Shown: positions 51,057 through 59,993, numbered from the stretch's first letter. The stretch: 64,000 nucleotides of DNA from DTU024 sp964518875 (GCA_964518875.1 CAZFHI010000003.1:1-64000); one strand, 5' to 3'. Numbers and translations: made by a program. Notes: generated by a model from the sequence alone, not told the origin.

Positions 51057-52346
51057 TTGCTCACAATAGCAAGCGTGGCGCCTGGAAGCATAGCTCAAAA
51101 GCATTCTCTCAGGCCTAAGGATGTAATACTTAAAATAAACGGTGAAGACGCAATAGATATTATAGACTATCAGGCTTTAACAGCTTCTAATAATATTACT
51201 CTTACCGTTTCAAGGGAAAACAAAGTTTTTAACGTCCATATAAAAAAATCCCCGCACTTAAGACTTGGTATAGATCTTACCGCTGACGCTTTCCCGTCCC
51301 CCCGCGAATGTGCAAACAACTGCATATTTTGCTTTGTAAGGCAAATGCCTGAAAATATGCGTCCATCGCTCTATATTCGCGATGACGATTGGCGGCACTC
51401 GCTTGTTATGGGAAACTTTATAACGCTTACAAACGTAGGGCCAAAGGAGTTTGACCGCATTATAAAAAGAAAGGCGAGCCCGCTTTATATTTCGGTGCAC
51501 GCTACAGAACCTGATCTTCGCATCAAGCTATTAAATAACAGGAGCGCAGGCAATATAATGGAAAGGCTTGAAAGCCTTAAGGAAAACGGTATTTCATACC
51601 ATCTGCAGCTTGTTCTGCTTCCCGGAATAAACGACGGCGTTCATCTTGAAAAGACGTTGAGCGATCTTTATACGCTTTTGCCAAACGCCTTATCCGTAGC
51701 TCTCGTGCCTGTAGGGCTTACAAAATTCAGGGATAATCTTTTTCATCTGTCCCCTTACACTAAACAGCAGGCGACGGAAGTAATAGAAATTGCTAAGTCT
51801 TTTCAAAAAAAGGCGCTTGAAAACTTTAACACTCATTTTGCATATCCTTCAGACGAGTTCTTCTGCATTGCAGAGCTGCCCGTTCCGGATTCAGGCTTTT
51901 ACGAAGGCTTCCCGCAGATAGAAAACGGCGTCGGCATGATACGCCAGTTTGAAGATGAGCTGTTTTCAAACCCTAAGCCGCTTGGCACTAAGCAAGGTAA
52001 GCCAAAAAAAATAATCATACCTTGCGGCACAATGATATATCCTCACCTTAAAAAGTGGATAGCGGCTTTTTGCCCTGAAAATACAGATGCAGAAGTCGTA
52101 CCTGTAAAAAACAGATTTTTTGGCGAAACTGTAAGCGTTACCGGCCTTATAACGGCTAAAGACTTAGTTGAGCAGCTTAAAAACAAGCAGGGCGATTTGA
52201 TACTCATAGCAGATTCTATGCTGGATTCGCAAAACCATTTGTTTTTAGACAATACAAGCATAGATGAACTGCGCGATATGCTGCCTGTCCCGATACATGT
52301 AACTGAAGCGTCGGGTTTCGGTCTTTACGACGCACTTAATTTATAG
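51057..52346 (+). CDS. DUF512 radical SAM protein
   Basis: A 429-residue protein of the radical SAM family that regularly precedes der in Firmicutes; its reaction is not known. The N-terminal PDZ-like domain (about 1-65, ASVAPGSIAQKHSLRPKDVIL) is followed by the radical SAM core with the cluster motif CANNCIFCF (CxxxCxxC, about 82-90), and the C-terminal DUF512 domain with VGMIRQFEDELF and IIPCGTMIYPHLK. The start is TTG at 51057 with GGGAGG upstream. der follows nine bases after the stop. Confidence 0.9.
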   Translation: MLTIASVAPGSIAQKHSLRPKDVILKINGEDAIDIIDYQALTASNNITLTVSRENKVFNVHIKKSPHLRLGIDLTADAFPSPRECANNCIFCFVRQMPENMRPSLYIRDDDWRHSLVMGNFITLTNVGPKEFDRIIKRKASPLYISVHATEPDLRIKLLNNRSAGNIMERLESLKENGISYHLQLVLLPGINDGVHLEKTLSDLYTLLPNALSVALVPVGLTKFRDNLFHLSPYTKQQATEVIEIAKSFQKKALENFNTHFAYPSDEFFCIAELPVPDSGFYEGFPQIENGVGMIRQFEDELFSNPKPLGTKQGKPKKIIIPCGTMIYPHLKKWIAAFCPENTDAEVVPVKNRFFGETVSVTGLITAKDLVEQLKNKQGDLILIADSMLDSQNHLFLDNTSIDELRDMLPVPIHVTEASGFGLYDALNL

Positions 52347-52355
52347 GAGGCACCC

Positions 52356-53690
52356 ATGACAAGCTTACCAATAGTTGCCATAGTTGGCAGGCCCAATGTG
52401 GGCAAGTCCACTTTTTTTAACGCCATAGTCGGCAGGCGTATTTCCATAGTAAAAGATACCCCGGGCGTAACAAGAGACAGAATATACGGCGATTCCTCAT
52501 GGAACGGCAAATCTTTTACGCTTATTGATACAGGCGGAATAGACACTTTAAGCAACGACGTGCTCTTAACGCAAATGCGAACACAGGCTCAACTTGCCAT
52601 AGACACAGCGGACGTAATACTTTTTTTTGTTGACGCTAAGGACGGTCTGTTAAACCAGGATACAGAGATTGCAAACATGCTCAGAGTTGCAAAAAAGCCT
52701 ATAATACTTGTCGTAAACAAGGCGGACCATAAACAGCTTGCGCAGAACGCCTATGAATACTACGCCTTAGGTTTAGGCGACCCGATAGCTATATCCAGCA
52801 CTAACCTTTTAGGGCTTGGCGACCTGCTGGATGAAATCGTTAAGAATCTTCCTGAAAATAATGACGAAAGTCCTGATCAAAACGCCGTTCAGGTCGCAAT
52901 AGCAGGAAGGCCAAATGTTGGAAAGTCTTCTCTTGTAAACAAGCTTCTTAACCAGAACAGGGTTATGGTGTCAGACATTCCAGGAACCACAAGGGACGCA
53001 ATAGACAGCCTTTTTGTGCATGAAAACGGCGCCGCCTACAACATTATAGATACGGCAGGCATAAGGAAAAAGCGCGCAATAGAAGATGAGTCCATAGAGC
53101 GCTACAGCGTAATACGCAGCCTTTCAGCCATAAGGCGCGCTGACGTCGTAATGCTTATGATAGACGCGCAGGACGGCGTAACACAGCAGGACGCTAAAAT
53201 AGCGGGTATAGCTAAAAACGAGGGCAAGGCGACGATTATTGTCGTTAACAAGTGGGATTTAGTAGAAAAGCATACCGGTACGCTTGAGCGCTTCCAAAAG
53301 GAAGTTTTGGAAAAGCTTAATTTTATATCCTACAGCCCTACGGTGTTCATATCCGCGCTTACAGGCAAGCGCACGCACACTCTGTTTGAAACAATAGATA
53401 TGGTATATGATAACGCTGGCAAAACCCTTTCCACGGGGCTTCTTAACGAATGTATAGGTGAAGCGCAGCTTAATCTCCAAACGCCTATGACAGGCGGAAG
53501 AAGACTGCGTATTTACTACGCCACACAGATAAGCAGCTTTCCGCCGCACTTTCTGTTGTTTGTAAACGACGAAACGCTTATGCATTTTTCATATGAGCGC
53601 TACCTTGAAAACCAGCTGCGCAAAAGCTTTGGTTTTGAAGGCACGCCTGTTCATTTTTCGCTTAGAGAAAGGACGGAGGAAGATGAATGA
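52356..53690 (+). CDS. der: ribosome biogenesis GTPase Der (EngA)
   Basis: Double GTPase required for 50S assembly. The 444-residue protein has two G domains: G1 GRPNVGKST with DTPGV and NKAD (about 10-125), and a second GRPNVGKSS with DIPGTTRD and NKWD (about 187-300), followed by a KH-like C-terminal domain. AGGAGG lies just before the ATG. Confidence 0.97.
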   Translation: MTSLPIVAIVGRPNVGKSTFFNAIVGRRISIVKDTPGVTRDRIYGDSSWNGKSFTLIDTGGIDTLSNDVLLTQMRTQAQLAIDTADVILFFVDAKDGLLNQDTEIANMLRVAKKPIILVVNKADHKQLAQNAYEYYALGLGDPIAISSTNLLGLGDLLDEIVKNLPENNDESPDQNAVQVAIAGRPNVGKSSLVNKLLNQNRVMVSDIPGTTRDAIDSLFVHENGAAYNIIDTAGIRKKRAIEDESIERYSVIRSLSAIRRADVVMLMIDAQDGVTQQDAKIAGIAKNEGKATIIVVNKWDLVEKHTGTLERFQKEVLEKLNFISYSPTVFISALTGKRTHTLFETIDMVYDNAGKTLSTGLLNECIGEAQLNLQTPMTGGRRLRIYYATQISSFPPHFLLFVNDETLMHFSYERYLENQLRKSFGFEGTPVHFSLRERTEEDE

Positions 53691-54276
53691 AGTTTTAGGT
53701 ATTATTCTTTCCGCTGTAATCGGATATCTTTTGGGATGCTTTGCTACCGGAATTTTGCTTTCAAAAAAATCCGGCGTGGAGATATGCGAAAAAGGCAGCA
53801 AAAGCACCGGCGCTACTAATGTTTCGCGCGTGCTTGGTATAAAGAAAGGCCTTATAACGTTTACAGGAGATTTTACAAAGGCTCTTATAGCCGTGCTTAT
53901 CGGCACGTGGCTTGCAGGCAGAAACGGCGCCTTGGCGGCGGGTCTTGCCGCGGTTGCTGGCCACAACTGGCCTGTTTTCTTTGATTTTAAAGGTGGAAAA
54001 GGCATATCCAGCTCCTGCGCCGTTTTATTGTACCTTTTCCCTATCCCTGCGTTAATTTCCTTTGCCGCAGCGCTTCTCGTTATAATAATAACGAAATATG
54101 TATCCTTAGGCAGCCTTACAATACTTACAGTAAGCGCCGTTTTAGTGCTTTTTACCAGGCCTTTTTTCCCGGACGGCATTTTCTGCATTATAGTTCTTGC
54201 ATTGGGCCTTATCCGTCACAGAGCAAACATAGACAGGCTTATGCACGGCAAGGAAAACAAGTTTTCCATTAAATAA
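53683..54276 (+). CDS. plsY: glycerol-3-phosphate acyltransferase PlsY
   Basis: Membrane enzyme that acylates glycerol 3-phosphate with acyl-phosphate in phospholipid synthesis. The 197-residue protein has about five helices and the family's three motifs: GSKSTGATNVSRVLG, GHNWPVFFDFKGGKGISSS and RHRANIDRL. The start is the ATG at 53683, overlapping der by eight bases, with GGAGGAAG just upstream; a longer reading from 53593 lies inside der in another frame and is not supported. Confidence 0.95.
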   Translation: MNEVLGIILSAVIGYLLGCFATGILLSKKSGVEICEKGSKSTGATNVSRVLGIKKGLITFTGDFTKALIAVLIGTWLAGRNGALAAGLAAVAGHNWPVFFDFKGGKGISSSCAVLLYLFPIPALISFAAALLVIIITKYVSLGSLTILTVSAVLVLFTRPFFPDGIFCIIVLALGLIRHRANIDRLMHGKENKFSIK

Positions 54277-54318
54277 AAATAAATTTTACAGCGCTGAAAA
54301 GCTTTAAACAGAGGTTTT

Positions 54319-54837
54319 ATGGATAAGGATGTAAATCAATATATTACAGAAAAAGCTATGCAAAAAAGAAAACGCAGTACTGCTAAAATTCTTTTGTATG
54401 GTTTCTTTTTTATGGGATGTTTGCTTTCAATCCCTGATCTATTAAGCGAAGGCAATATATCTAACCTGTTAGTTATGTTTATTATAATGACAGCCTTCAC
54501 AGTGCCGTTAATCCGTAACATTTTACACAGGTATTACAGCTTTACAGCTAAGTTAATAGCGGGAAAGCTGCTCCCGATTAGAAAAGACCGTTTATCCTTT
54601 GACAGTCTTTCCAAAATGCTTTCTTTAAATAAACCCGTGCAAAAGCTTTCCACGCTTATAGAAAAAGGATATTTGCAAAAAATATATATTGATAACGAAA
54701 CGCGTTTAATCTATTTAGGCAAGCCGATCGGCAGACCTGTTTCCTGGGTCTGCTCAAGCTGCGGAGCAAAAAACAGCGGAAGAACGGACGAGCAGCCGCG
54801 CTGTACATATTGCGGGCAGCCTTATACTGAAAAATAA
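54319..54837 (+). CDS. hypothetical membrane protein with C-terminal zinc ribbon
   Basis: I do not recognise a family. The 172-residue protein has a basic N-terminus, two transmembrane helices (about residues 23-39 and 48-70), a soluble middle section that looks winged-helix-like (DSLSKMLSLNKPVQKLSTLIEKGYLQKIYIDN, quoted in parts, about 93-130), and a C-terminal zinc ribbon with four Cys (CSSCG... CTYCG, about 145-168). A HTH or regulatory segment between helices and a zinc ribbon would suit a membrane-tethered sensor or regulator. It follows plsY by 42 bases with a weak ribosome binding site and may share its transcript. Confidence 0.6.
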   Translation: MDKDVNQYITEKAMQKRKRSTAKILLYGFFFMGCLLSIPDLLSEGNISNLLVMFIIMTAFTVPLIRNILHRYYSFTAKLIAGKLLPIRKDRLSFDSLSKMLSLNKPVQKLSTLIEKGYLQKIYIDNETRLIYLGKPIGRPVSWVCSSCGAKNSGRTDEQPRCTYCGQPYTEK

Positions 54838-55185
54838 ATTCCGTATTTAGTATAGATCGACACTACATATAACAGCAAGTAAGCCGTATGTTTATAAGCA
54901 ATCAAAACCACCGCTTGAGACGGTGGTTAATTTACGCAAAAACTAACAATGTTAAAACCTCCCGCAAGGAAACTTTTATATGATGCAAGTATAAGTTGTA
55001 TTTAATTTATTATTTTATGCTTGTTTTAATTCAAAATAGCTTAGACAAAAGTAAAAAGTTCTTCATTTTAAAAAAGCTTCGGGATTAAAGCCTGGCGGCG
55101 TTGGGTAAATAATGCAAAAACTAAAATGCGTCAAAACTTTGCTTTTTAAGTTCAATTAAGTATAAGGTTATACTCTCGCTGAGCC
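54838..55185. other. 348-bp intergenic region between convergent genes
   Basis: No coding frame is apparent. It contains a bidirectional terminator hairpin (54906-54928) and, just after the pgmB stop, a perfect 7-2-7 dyad AGTATAA-GG-TTATACT (55159-55174). AT-rich otherwise. Confidence 0.6.
54906..54928. terminator. terminator between convergent genes
   Basis: An 8-bp GC-rich stem (54906-54913 with 54921-54928, 7-base loop). The minus-strand side is followed by TTTTGATT, so it terminates mainly the phosphorylase-pgmB transcript from the right; the plus-strand run is weak. Confidence 0.6.
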
Positions 55186-55821
55186 TCACACAATATCAGC
55201 TATGTTTATATCGTTCAGGCTGTCCGCCTTATAGTCTGCCAGCGGGCTGCCCTGCGCGCTTCCAACGGCGAGCGTCTTCATTTTTGCGTTATGTCCGGCC
55301 TCTATGCCGCTTTGCGCGTCTTCTACAACAAGGCATTCGGAAGGGTCCATGCTTAGCTTTTGAGCGCATTTAGAGAATACTTCTGGGTCTGGCTTGCTTT
55401 TTGTTATTTGGTTGCCGTCAACAACGGCGTCAAAAAGGCTGTCTATTTTAAGCCTTTTTAATATAAGCGGCGCATTTTTGCTCGAGGATCCGACAGCAAT
55501 TTTAACGCCTTTATTTTTTAACGCACGTATGTTTTCCAGCGCTCCCGGCAAAATATCTTTTTCTGTAATCCCCTGTATTTTTTCAACATAATAAGCGTTT
55601 TTGCGCTCAGCTAATTTTTGTTTTTCCTGTGTGGTATATTTCTTTTCGCTTTTTTCCAATATAATATCAAGGCTTGCCATACGGCTTACGCCTCTTAAGC
55701 GTTCATTTATATTTCTGTCAAAGTGAATTCCTTCTTCATCAGCCATCTGCTTCCACGCTTCGTAATGGAAATTATCCGTAGAAACCAATACGCCGTCAAG
55801 GTCAAAAATTACCGCTTTCAT
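55186..55821 (-). CDS. pgmB: beta-phosphoglucomutase-like HAD phosphatase
   Basis: Family members interconvert beta-glucose 1-phosphate and glucose 6-phosphate. The 211-residue protein has the HAD nucleophile FDLDGVLVSTDNFHYEAWKQ (with Asp8 and Asp10), the cap-domain sequence RLRGVSRMASLDIIL that is typical of beta-PGM, the SSSKNA second motif, Lys in KPDPEVF, and VVEDAQSGIEAG acidic motif. It begins two bases after the phosphorylase stop, so it is co-translated with it. The mismatch between a beta-specific mutase and an alpha-producing phosphorylase is discussed in the findings; a different sugar phosphate is possible. Confidence 0.85.
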   Translation of the reverse strand: MKAVIFDLDGVLVSTDNFHYEAWKQMADEEGIHFDRNINERLRGVSRMASLDIILEKSEKKYTTQEKQKLAERKNAYYVEKIQGITEKDILPGALENIRALKNKGVKIAVGSSSKNAPLILKRLKIDSLFDAVVDGNQITKSKPDPEVFSKCAQKLSMDPSECLVVEDAQSGIEAGHNAKMKTLAVGSAQGSPLADYKADSLNDINIADIV

Positions 55822-55823
55822 AT

Positions 55824-57992
55824 TTAATCCTCTTCTTTTATTTCAAACCACAGTATTTCGTTCGGCTGCAGCCTGAGCTTCCGCGTTCGTTCTCCGTCTA
55901 AATGCAGTACAGTATCCTGCTCGTCATATGTATTGTTTACAGCGCAATAAAAGCCGTTTTCAACATAGGCATGCACGTCTACATTGTAGTTTTCGCTGTA
56001 CCATCGTTTAAGACCGTCCTCGTCGTTTGAAGCCCACATAACAGCGCGCAACAAAAGCCTTGCGTTTTGCAGGCTGTAAGGCAGACCGCTTATATATACG
56101 GCGCGGCCTTTGCCAAACCTGTTTACTGCAAGCTGCACGCTTTGGTTATCGGCGCATAATACCTGCGCGCCGTCAAGCGCATACATGCCGGCCTTTGGCT
56201 CGCCAAAATTAATTTTGCTGTCGGCATCATCCAGTATAAAATGGCTGCGGTGTTCCTCCCAGTTGTATTTATCGTAGCCTAATGTAAATCCAGTTTCTTT
56301 TTCTATACCGAAAACGCCTGCAAGCTGTATAAATCTGCCTTGGTGCTGGTGCCCTGTAGGCTCCCCTACTCCTATTATTCCCCCGCCGCGGTCCACGTAT
56401 TCGAGCAGGGCGCTTATAACTGCAGGGTTTTCAAGCCAGCTTCCGCCTGTATGGGCGGTGTCCCCATCGCCAACATTTATAAGCACGTCTATATCTTTAA
56501 GTATTGAAGGGTCGTTAACTATGTCTTCAAAGCTTATAAAGCTTACGTCAAGCGGCGCCCCTGAAAGCGCCTCTATAACGCCTGCATAGCTGTAGTTCTC
56601 TTTTTTATAAAGCGCATGGTGAACCATATGGCATCCCCATGAACGCATTTTGCCCCAGCAGTTTAAAATGGCAACCTTTTTCAGCGAATAAGGCTTTGAA
56701 GAAGCAATCTTTTCATAGAGCGAGCGGAATTCTTCAGCTACGCTTTCCACGTACTCTATAAAATCCGGGAACTCCAGCGCCAGCTTAAGGTAGCCGCCGT
56801 AGCCTATACGATCCACCGGTTTGCGGAGTATGGCGCGTCTTGCCGTCACCCAGTTTTCCCTTGCTTCCTTTACAGGGTCGCCGTTTTCATTAAAAGTGTC
56901 AGGGAAAAAGTATGGAAGGAGCCTGCCCTCTGTATATTTTACGTTCTTTATATCGCTTATGAGCCTTAACGTTGAGCCGTTTCCAACGCTTCCTACGACC
57001 GCGTCAAGCCCTATTTTGGCGAATTCATCCATGTAAGGCTCCGTGCCTATAAAGTGATCGCCTAAAAACATCATAGCTTCCTTGCCGTGCTTATGCACTA
57101 TATCCACAAACTCTTTTGCAAGGGCGGCAACTTCACGCATCTGGAAATGCACAAAGTCTTTATATTCTTTGCTTGGAACCCTGTACTGATTGTTGTAATA
57201 TCCCTGGTCTATTATGTACTCAGGTCTGAACTTATAACCGACTTCTTTTTCAAATTTTTCTAATATATACGGGGAAACAGACGCGGAATAGCCATACCAG
57301 TCAACGTATTTTTCCCTGTGCAGAGCGTCAAATACCAATGTGAACTGATGAAAGAACGTAGTAAAACGAACAACATCCACATAAGGGTTCTGCTCTAAAA
57401 AGTCATCCAGGCGTTTAAGGCTGTAAGCATGGGTTTTAGGCTGGCGCACGTCAAAGGTTATCTGTCTTTCAACGCCATTCCAATCGTTTACTATGGCGTT
57501 GTACATATGCACAGGATCCCATATAAGGTATGCTAAAAAGCTCACTGTATACTCATGATACGGCGTGGCGTTTGATATAGTAACAATACCGTTTTTATAG
57601 CTCCAGTCATCAGCGCTCACAACGGAAGCCTCAGTGCGGTCAATAACTTCCCACCAGCGCTTCGGATTATCGCGCTCGTTTACCTTCATCATGTCTTCGC
57701 TTACGCCCTGCATAAGCGGTATAGAAACGGTGTCTGCGCGGGCGACATAAAAACCCGTCATAATGTAGCATTGCTGCACTTCATCTGGATTGGCCTTAGC
57801 CCACGCGTTGTCCTTGCGCGTAGTATAGTATGTTTTATATACCTTCGCCCCGCTGTCGCGCAGTTCTACCGGAAATTCCGTTCCGTCGCAGTCCCTTACG
57901 GCGTCGGCTCCCCATTTGTCCATAAGCTCAAGTGTCTGAGGCACAATGTCTATATCCGTAGGTATAGTAAGCCTGCCTTTATTGTTGTTCAT
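55824..57992 (-). CDS. GH112 galactosyl-hexosamine/rhamnose phosphorylase
   Basis: Enzyme that cleaves a beta-galactoside with inorganic phosphate to alpha-galactose 1-phosphate and the free sugar (GlcNAc, GalNAc or rhamnose in different members). The 722-residue protein is a full-length GH112: RLTIPTDIDIVPQTLELMDKWGADAVRDCDGTE at its N-terminus (quoted in two pieces), the active-site region around VDWYGYSASVSPY, the FLGDHFIGTEPY segment, and a C-terminal glutamine-amidotransferase-like and beta domain (GVIEALSGAPLDVSF). Whether it is the lacto-N-biose or galacto-rhamnose type cannot be told by eye. It shares an operon with pgmB and has its own promoter. Degrading host mucin or milk glycans would be a plausible context. 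Confidence 0.9.
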   Translation of the reverse strand: MNNNKGRLTIPTDIDIVPQTLELMDKWGADAVRDCDGTEFPVELRDSGAKVYKTYYTTRKDNAWAKANPDEVQQCYIMTGFYVARADTVSIPLMQGVSEDMMKVNERDNPKRWWEVIDRTEASVVSADDWSYKNGIVTISNATPYHEYTVSFLAYLIWDPVHMYNAIVNDWNGVERQITFDVRQPKTHAYSLKRLDDFLEQNPYVDVVRFTTFFHQFTLVFDALHREKYVDWYGYSASVSPYILEKFEKEVGYKFRPEYIIDQGYYNNQYRVPSKEYKDFVHFQMREVAALAKEFVDIVHKHGKEAMMFLGDHFIGTEPYMDEFAKIGLDAVVGSVGNGSTLRLISDIKNVKYTEGRLLPYFFPDTFNENGDPVKEARENWVTARRAILRKPVDRIGYGGYLKLALEFPDFIEYVESVAEEFRSLYEKIASSKPYSLKKVAILNCWGKMRSWGCHMVHHALYKKENYSYAGVIEALSGAPLDVSFISFEDIVNDPSILKDIDVLINVGDGDTAHTGGSWLENPAVISALLEYVDRGGGIIGVGEPTGHQHQGRFIQLAGVFGIEKETGFTLGYDKYNWEEHRSHFILDDADSKINFGEPKAGMYALDGAQVLCADNQSVQLAVNRFGKGRAVYISGLPYSLQNARLLLRAVMWASNDEDGLKRWYSENYNVDVHAYVENGFYCAVNNTYDEQDTVLHLDGERTRKLRLQPNEILWFEIKEED

Positions 57993-58039
57993 ATTGCCGC
58001 TCCTTACTTTAAGTAAAGCTTTTCTACGCTCTCTGAAAT

Positions 58040-58068
58040 ATTATATTCTTTTTGTTTGATTTTAACAA
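58040..58068 (-). promoter_or_regulatory. promoter of the phosphorylase-pgmB operon
   Basis: Minus strand TTGTTA (58063-58068), 17-base spacer, perfect TATAAT (58040-58045). Confidence 0.65.
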
Positions 58069-58079
58069 ACCTATAAACA

Positions 58080-58109
58080 AAGCCCTCCGTTGGAACTTGC
58101 GGAGGGCTT
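58080..58109 (-). terminator. terminator of the Tat-exported redox protein gene
   Basis: Perfect 10-bp stem (58080-58089 with 58100-58109, 10-base loop), followed on the minus strand by TGTTTAT. It lies just after the redox protein gene and just before the next promoter. Confidence 0.8.
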
Positions 58110-58126
58110 GATTTAAATTAAACTAA

Positions 58127-58765
58127 TTACAGGTTGAAGTGCGCATTGAGCAGTTCTACCGTCTTTGCCGCGGCTTCGCCTGTAACGGCTGCACAGCGTG
58201 ACATGCGGACAGGATCGCTCATTTCCTTTATGCCGTTTGCTTGCATAAACTTTGTTACGGAATCTGAGCAGTTTACTGATTTTGCAACTGTCTTTTCAGG
58301 CGCGTAATTTTCCGGATCATACTGCGGGAATTCATGTCCGCGGTACCACTTAAACAGCTCTGCTGTGATCGCACGGGAATCCTTTGCTTCGAGGAACAGG
58401 CCTATTATGCCTGCGCAGCCGCCAATAGAGCCGCAAAGTGAAGCTGCGCCATATCCGCCCGCTCCGTTTGCATACATTAAGTATGGGAGCTGATTAAAAG
58501 GATAACCTACTTTTTCTGAAAGTATGTCGACTATGCCGCCAAAAGAACCGGCCGCGCAGCCGCCGTAGTCGTAGAAGCGTTGATAGCAATGCTCCTTTAC
58601 TTCTTCCGGATCCAGTTTAACATATGTGAAAGGATATTCCGGTGCGGCAGGGGCTTCCTCCGCTATGGTGTTAAGCACTGGGTTAAGCGCGCTTACTGCC
58701 GCAGCGCCAGCAGCAATTTTGCCTGCGCCGATAATAAATTCACGACGAGTTGTTAGTTTAGACAT
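58127..58765 (-). CDS. C_GCAxxG_C_C family redox protein with Tat signal
   Basis: A 212-residue exported protein with a twin-arginine signal (TTRREFIIGAGK, residues 5-16, then an Ala-rich hydrophobic core to about 36). The mature part matches the putative redox-active C_GCAxxG_C_C family: HCYQRFYDYGGCAAGSFGG (about 59-77), then SLCGSIGGCAG, VNCSDSV and a final MSRC. Cys spacing suggests a metal or cluster site or disulfides; no CxxCH heme motif is present. The Tat pathway implies folding and cofactor loading in the cytoplasm before export. It has its own promoter and terminator and lies next to the phosphorylase operon. Confidence 0.82.
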   Translation of the reverse strand: MSKLTTRREFIIGAGKIAAGAAAVSALNPVLNTIAEEAPAAPEYPFTYVKLDPEEVKEHCYQRFYDYGGCAAGSFGGIVDILSEKVGYPFNQLPYLMYANGAGGYGAASLCGSIGGCAGIIGLFLEAKDSRAITAELFKWYRGHEFPQYDPENYAPEKTVAKSVNCSDSVTKFMQANGIKEMSDPVRMSRCAAVTGEAAAKTVELLNAHFNL

Positions 58766-58793
58766 CTCTAAGACCTCCTTATTTCATAAGGCT

Positions 58794-58822
58794 ATTATGC
58801 CACTGCTTCGCAGAAAATGCAA
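58794..58822 (-). promoter_or_regulatory. promoter of the Tat-exported redox protein
   Basis: Minus strand TTGCAT (58817-58822), 17-base spacer, CATAAT (58794-58799) with extended -10 TG. Confidence 0.55.
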
Positions 58823-58962
58823 GCCTTGTAAATAAATTTTATAGATAAAAAAATAAAACGCTTATATTACAAATTAGAAACCCGCTTATGAATTTCTTTA
58901 TAAGATTATATTTATATGAATTTATAAATTAATTTCGAAGAATAAAATATCCAGAAAAGTTG

Positions 58963-58990
58963 TTGATATATGCTATAAATTGTGTATACT
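58963..58990 (+). promoter_or_regulatory. mrp promoter
   Basis: TTGATA (58963-58968), 16-base spacer, TATACT (58985-58990). The message would have a leader of about 165 bases. Confidence 0.6.
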
Positions 58991-58993
58991 TAA

Positions 58994-59017
58994 TTTACGG
59001 CGGTCAGAAGCCGTAAA
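58994..59017 (+). promoter_or_regulatory. hairpin at the start of the mrp leader
   Basis: Perfect 8-bp stem (58994-59001 with 59010-59017, 8-base loop), right at the predicted mRNA 5' end. It is not followed by a T tract, so it is more likely a stabilising or regulatory structure than a terminator. Confidence 0.45.
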
Positions 59018-59165
59018 AAATATAACCCTATGCTGGTTTTAGCTTTAATGCGTACTTAATACAAAAGCTAATTCCTAATGTCAATCAGGGCAAATTATGT
59101 CCCGCATGCAGCATACAGTTTTTAGATAATGATAATTAAAATTATAAACATCAGGAGTAAAAAAT

Positions 59166-59993
59166 ATGAGCGAAAATTGTGACCATAATTGCAGCAGCTG
59201 CGGCGAAAACTGCGCAGAAAGAAAAGAGCAAAAAACAAGCTTTATAGAAAAGCCGCATAAGATGAGCAGCATAAAAAAAGTAATAGGAGTAATAAGCGGT
59301 AAGGGCGGCGTTGGCAAGTCAATGGTAACATCCATGCTTGCCGTTGCGGTAAACAGAATGGGCTATAGAACAGCCATTCTTGACGCAGACGTTACCGGTC
59401 CTTCCATACCGAAAGCCTTCGGCATAAAAGAACAGGCTATGCAAAACGAGTTCGGTCTGCTGCCTGTAAAATCCTCAAAAGGCATAGAAATCATGTCTAT
59501 AAACCTGCTTTTGAAAAACGAAAGCGACCCAGTTATATGGCGCGGACCAATCATAGCCGGCGTTGTAAAGCAATTTTGGACAGATGTAATATGGGATAAC
59601 ATAGACTATATGTTTATTGACATGCCCCCCGGAACCGGCGATGTACCGCTTACTGTATTCCAGTCCATACCAATAGACGGAATTATCGTAGTAACTTCCC
59701 CGCAGGAACTTGTATCCATGATAGTTTCAAAAGCAGTTAAAATGGCTGAAAAAATGAACATACCTGTTTTAGGCCTTGTTGAAAACATGTCTTACTTTAA
59801 GTGCCCTGATAACGGCAAAAGATACAACATATTCGGCGACAGCCATATAGAAGAAATCGCAAGAAAAAACAATCTTAACGTTCTTGCAAAAATACCGATA
59901 GACCCCGATATTGCAGCTGCCAGCGACAGGGGCGAAATAGAAGACTTTGAAGGCCGCTGGCTGGACGAGCTTGCTAAAACACTGACAGTTTAA
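59166..59993 (+). CDS. Mrp/NBP35 family P-loop ATPase
   Basis: Iron-sulfur carrier family used to deliver clusters to target proteins. The 275-residue protein has a short Cys-rich N-terminus (CDHNCSSCGENC), the deviant Walker A SGKGGVGKSMV (about 44-54), DADVTGPSIP, and the IDMPPGTGDVPLT motif. The C-terminal CxxC used by many family members to hold the shared cluster reads CPDNG here (about residue 217), so one Cys is lost, while the N-terminal Cys motif remains. It is monocistronic with a strong promoter and a downstream terminator. Confidence 0.88.
   Translation: MSENCDHNCSSCGENCAERKEQKTSFIEKPHKMSSIKKVIGVISGKGGVGKSMVTSMLAVAVNRMGYRTAILDADVTGPSIPKAFGIKEQAMQNEFGLLPVKSSKGIEIMSINLLLKNESDPVIWRGPIIAGVVKQFWTDVIWDNIDYMFIDMPPGTGDVPLTVFQSIPIDGIIVVTSPQELVSMIVSKAVKMAEKMNIPVLGLVENMSYFKCPDNGKRYNIFGDSHIEEIARKNNLNVLAKIPIDPDIAAASDRGEIEDFEGRWLDELAKTLTV

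Noticed and set aside
53593..53682. Extended N-terminus of plsY
   Set aside because: It lies entirely inside der in another frame and lacks a ribosome binding site; the ATG at 53683 has GGAGGAAG before it.
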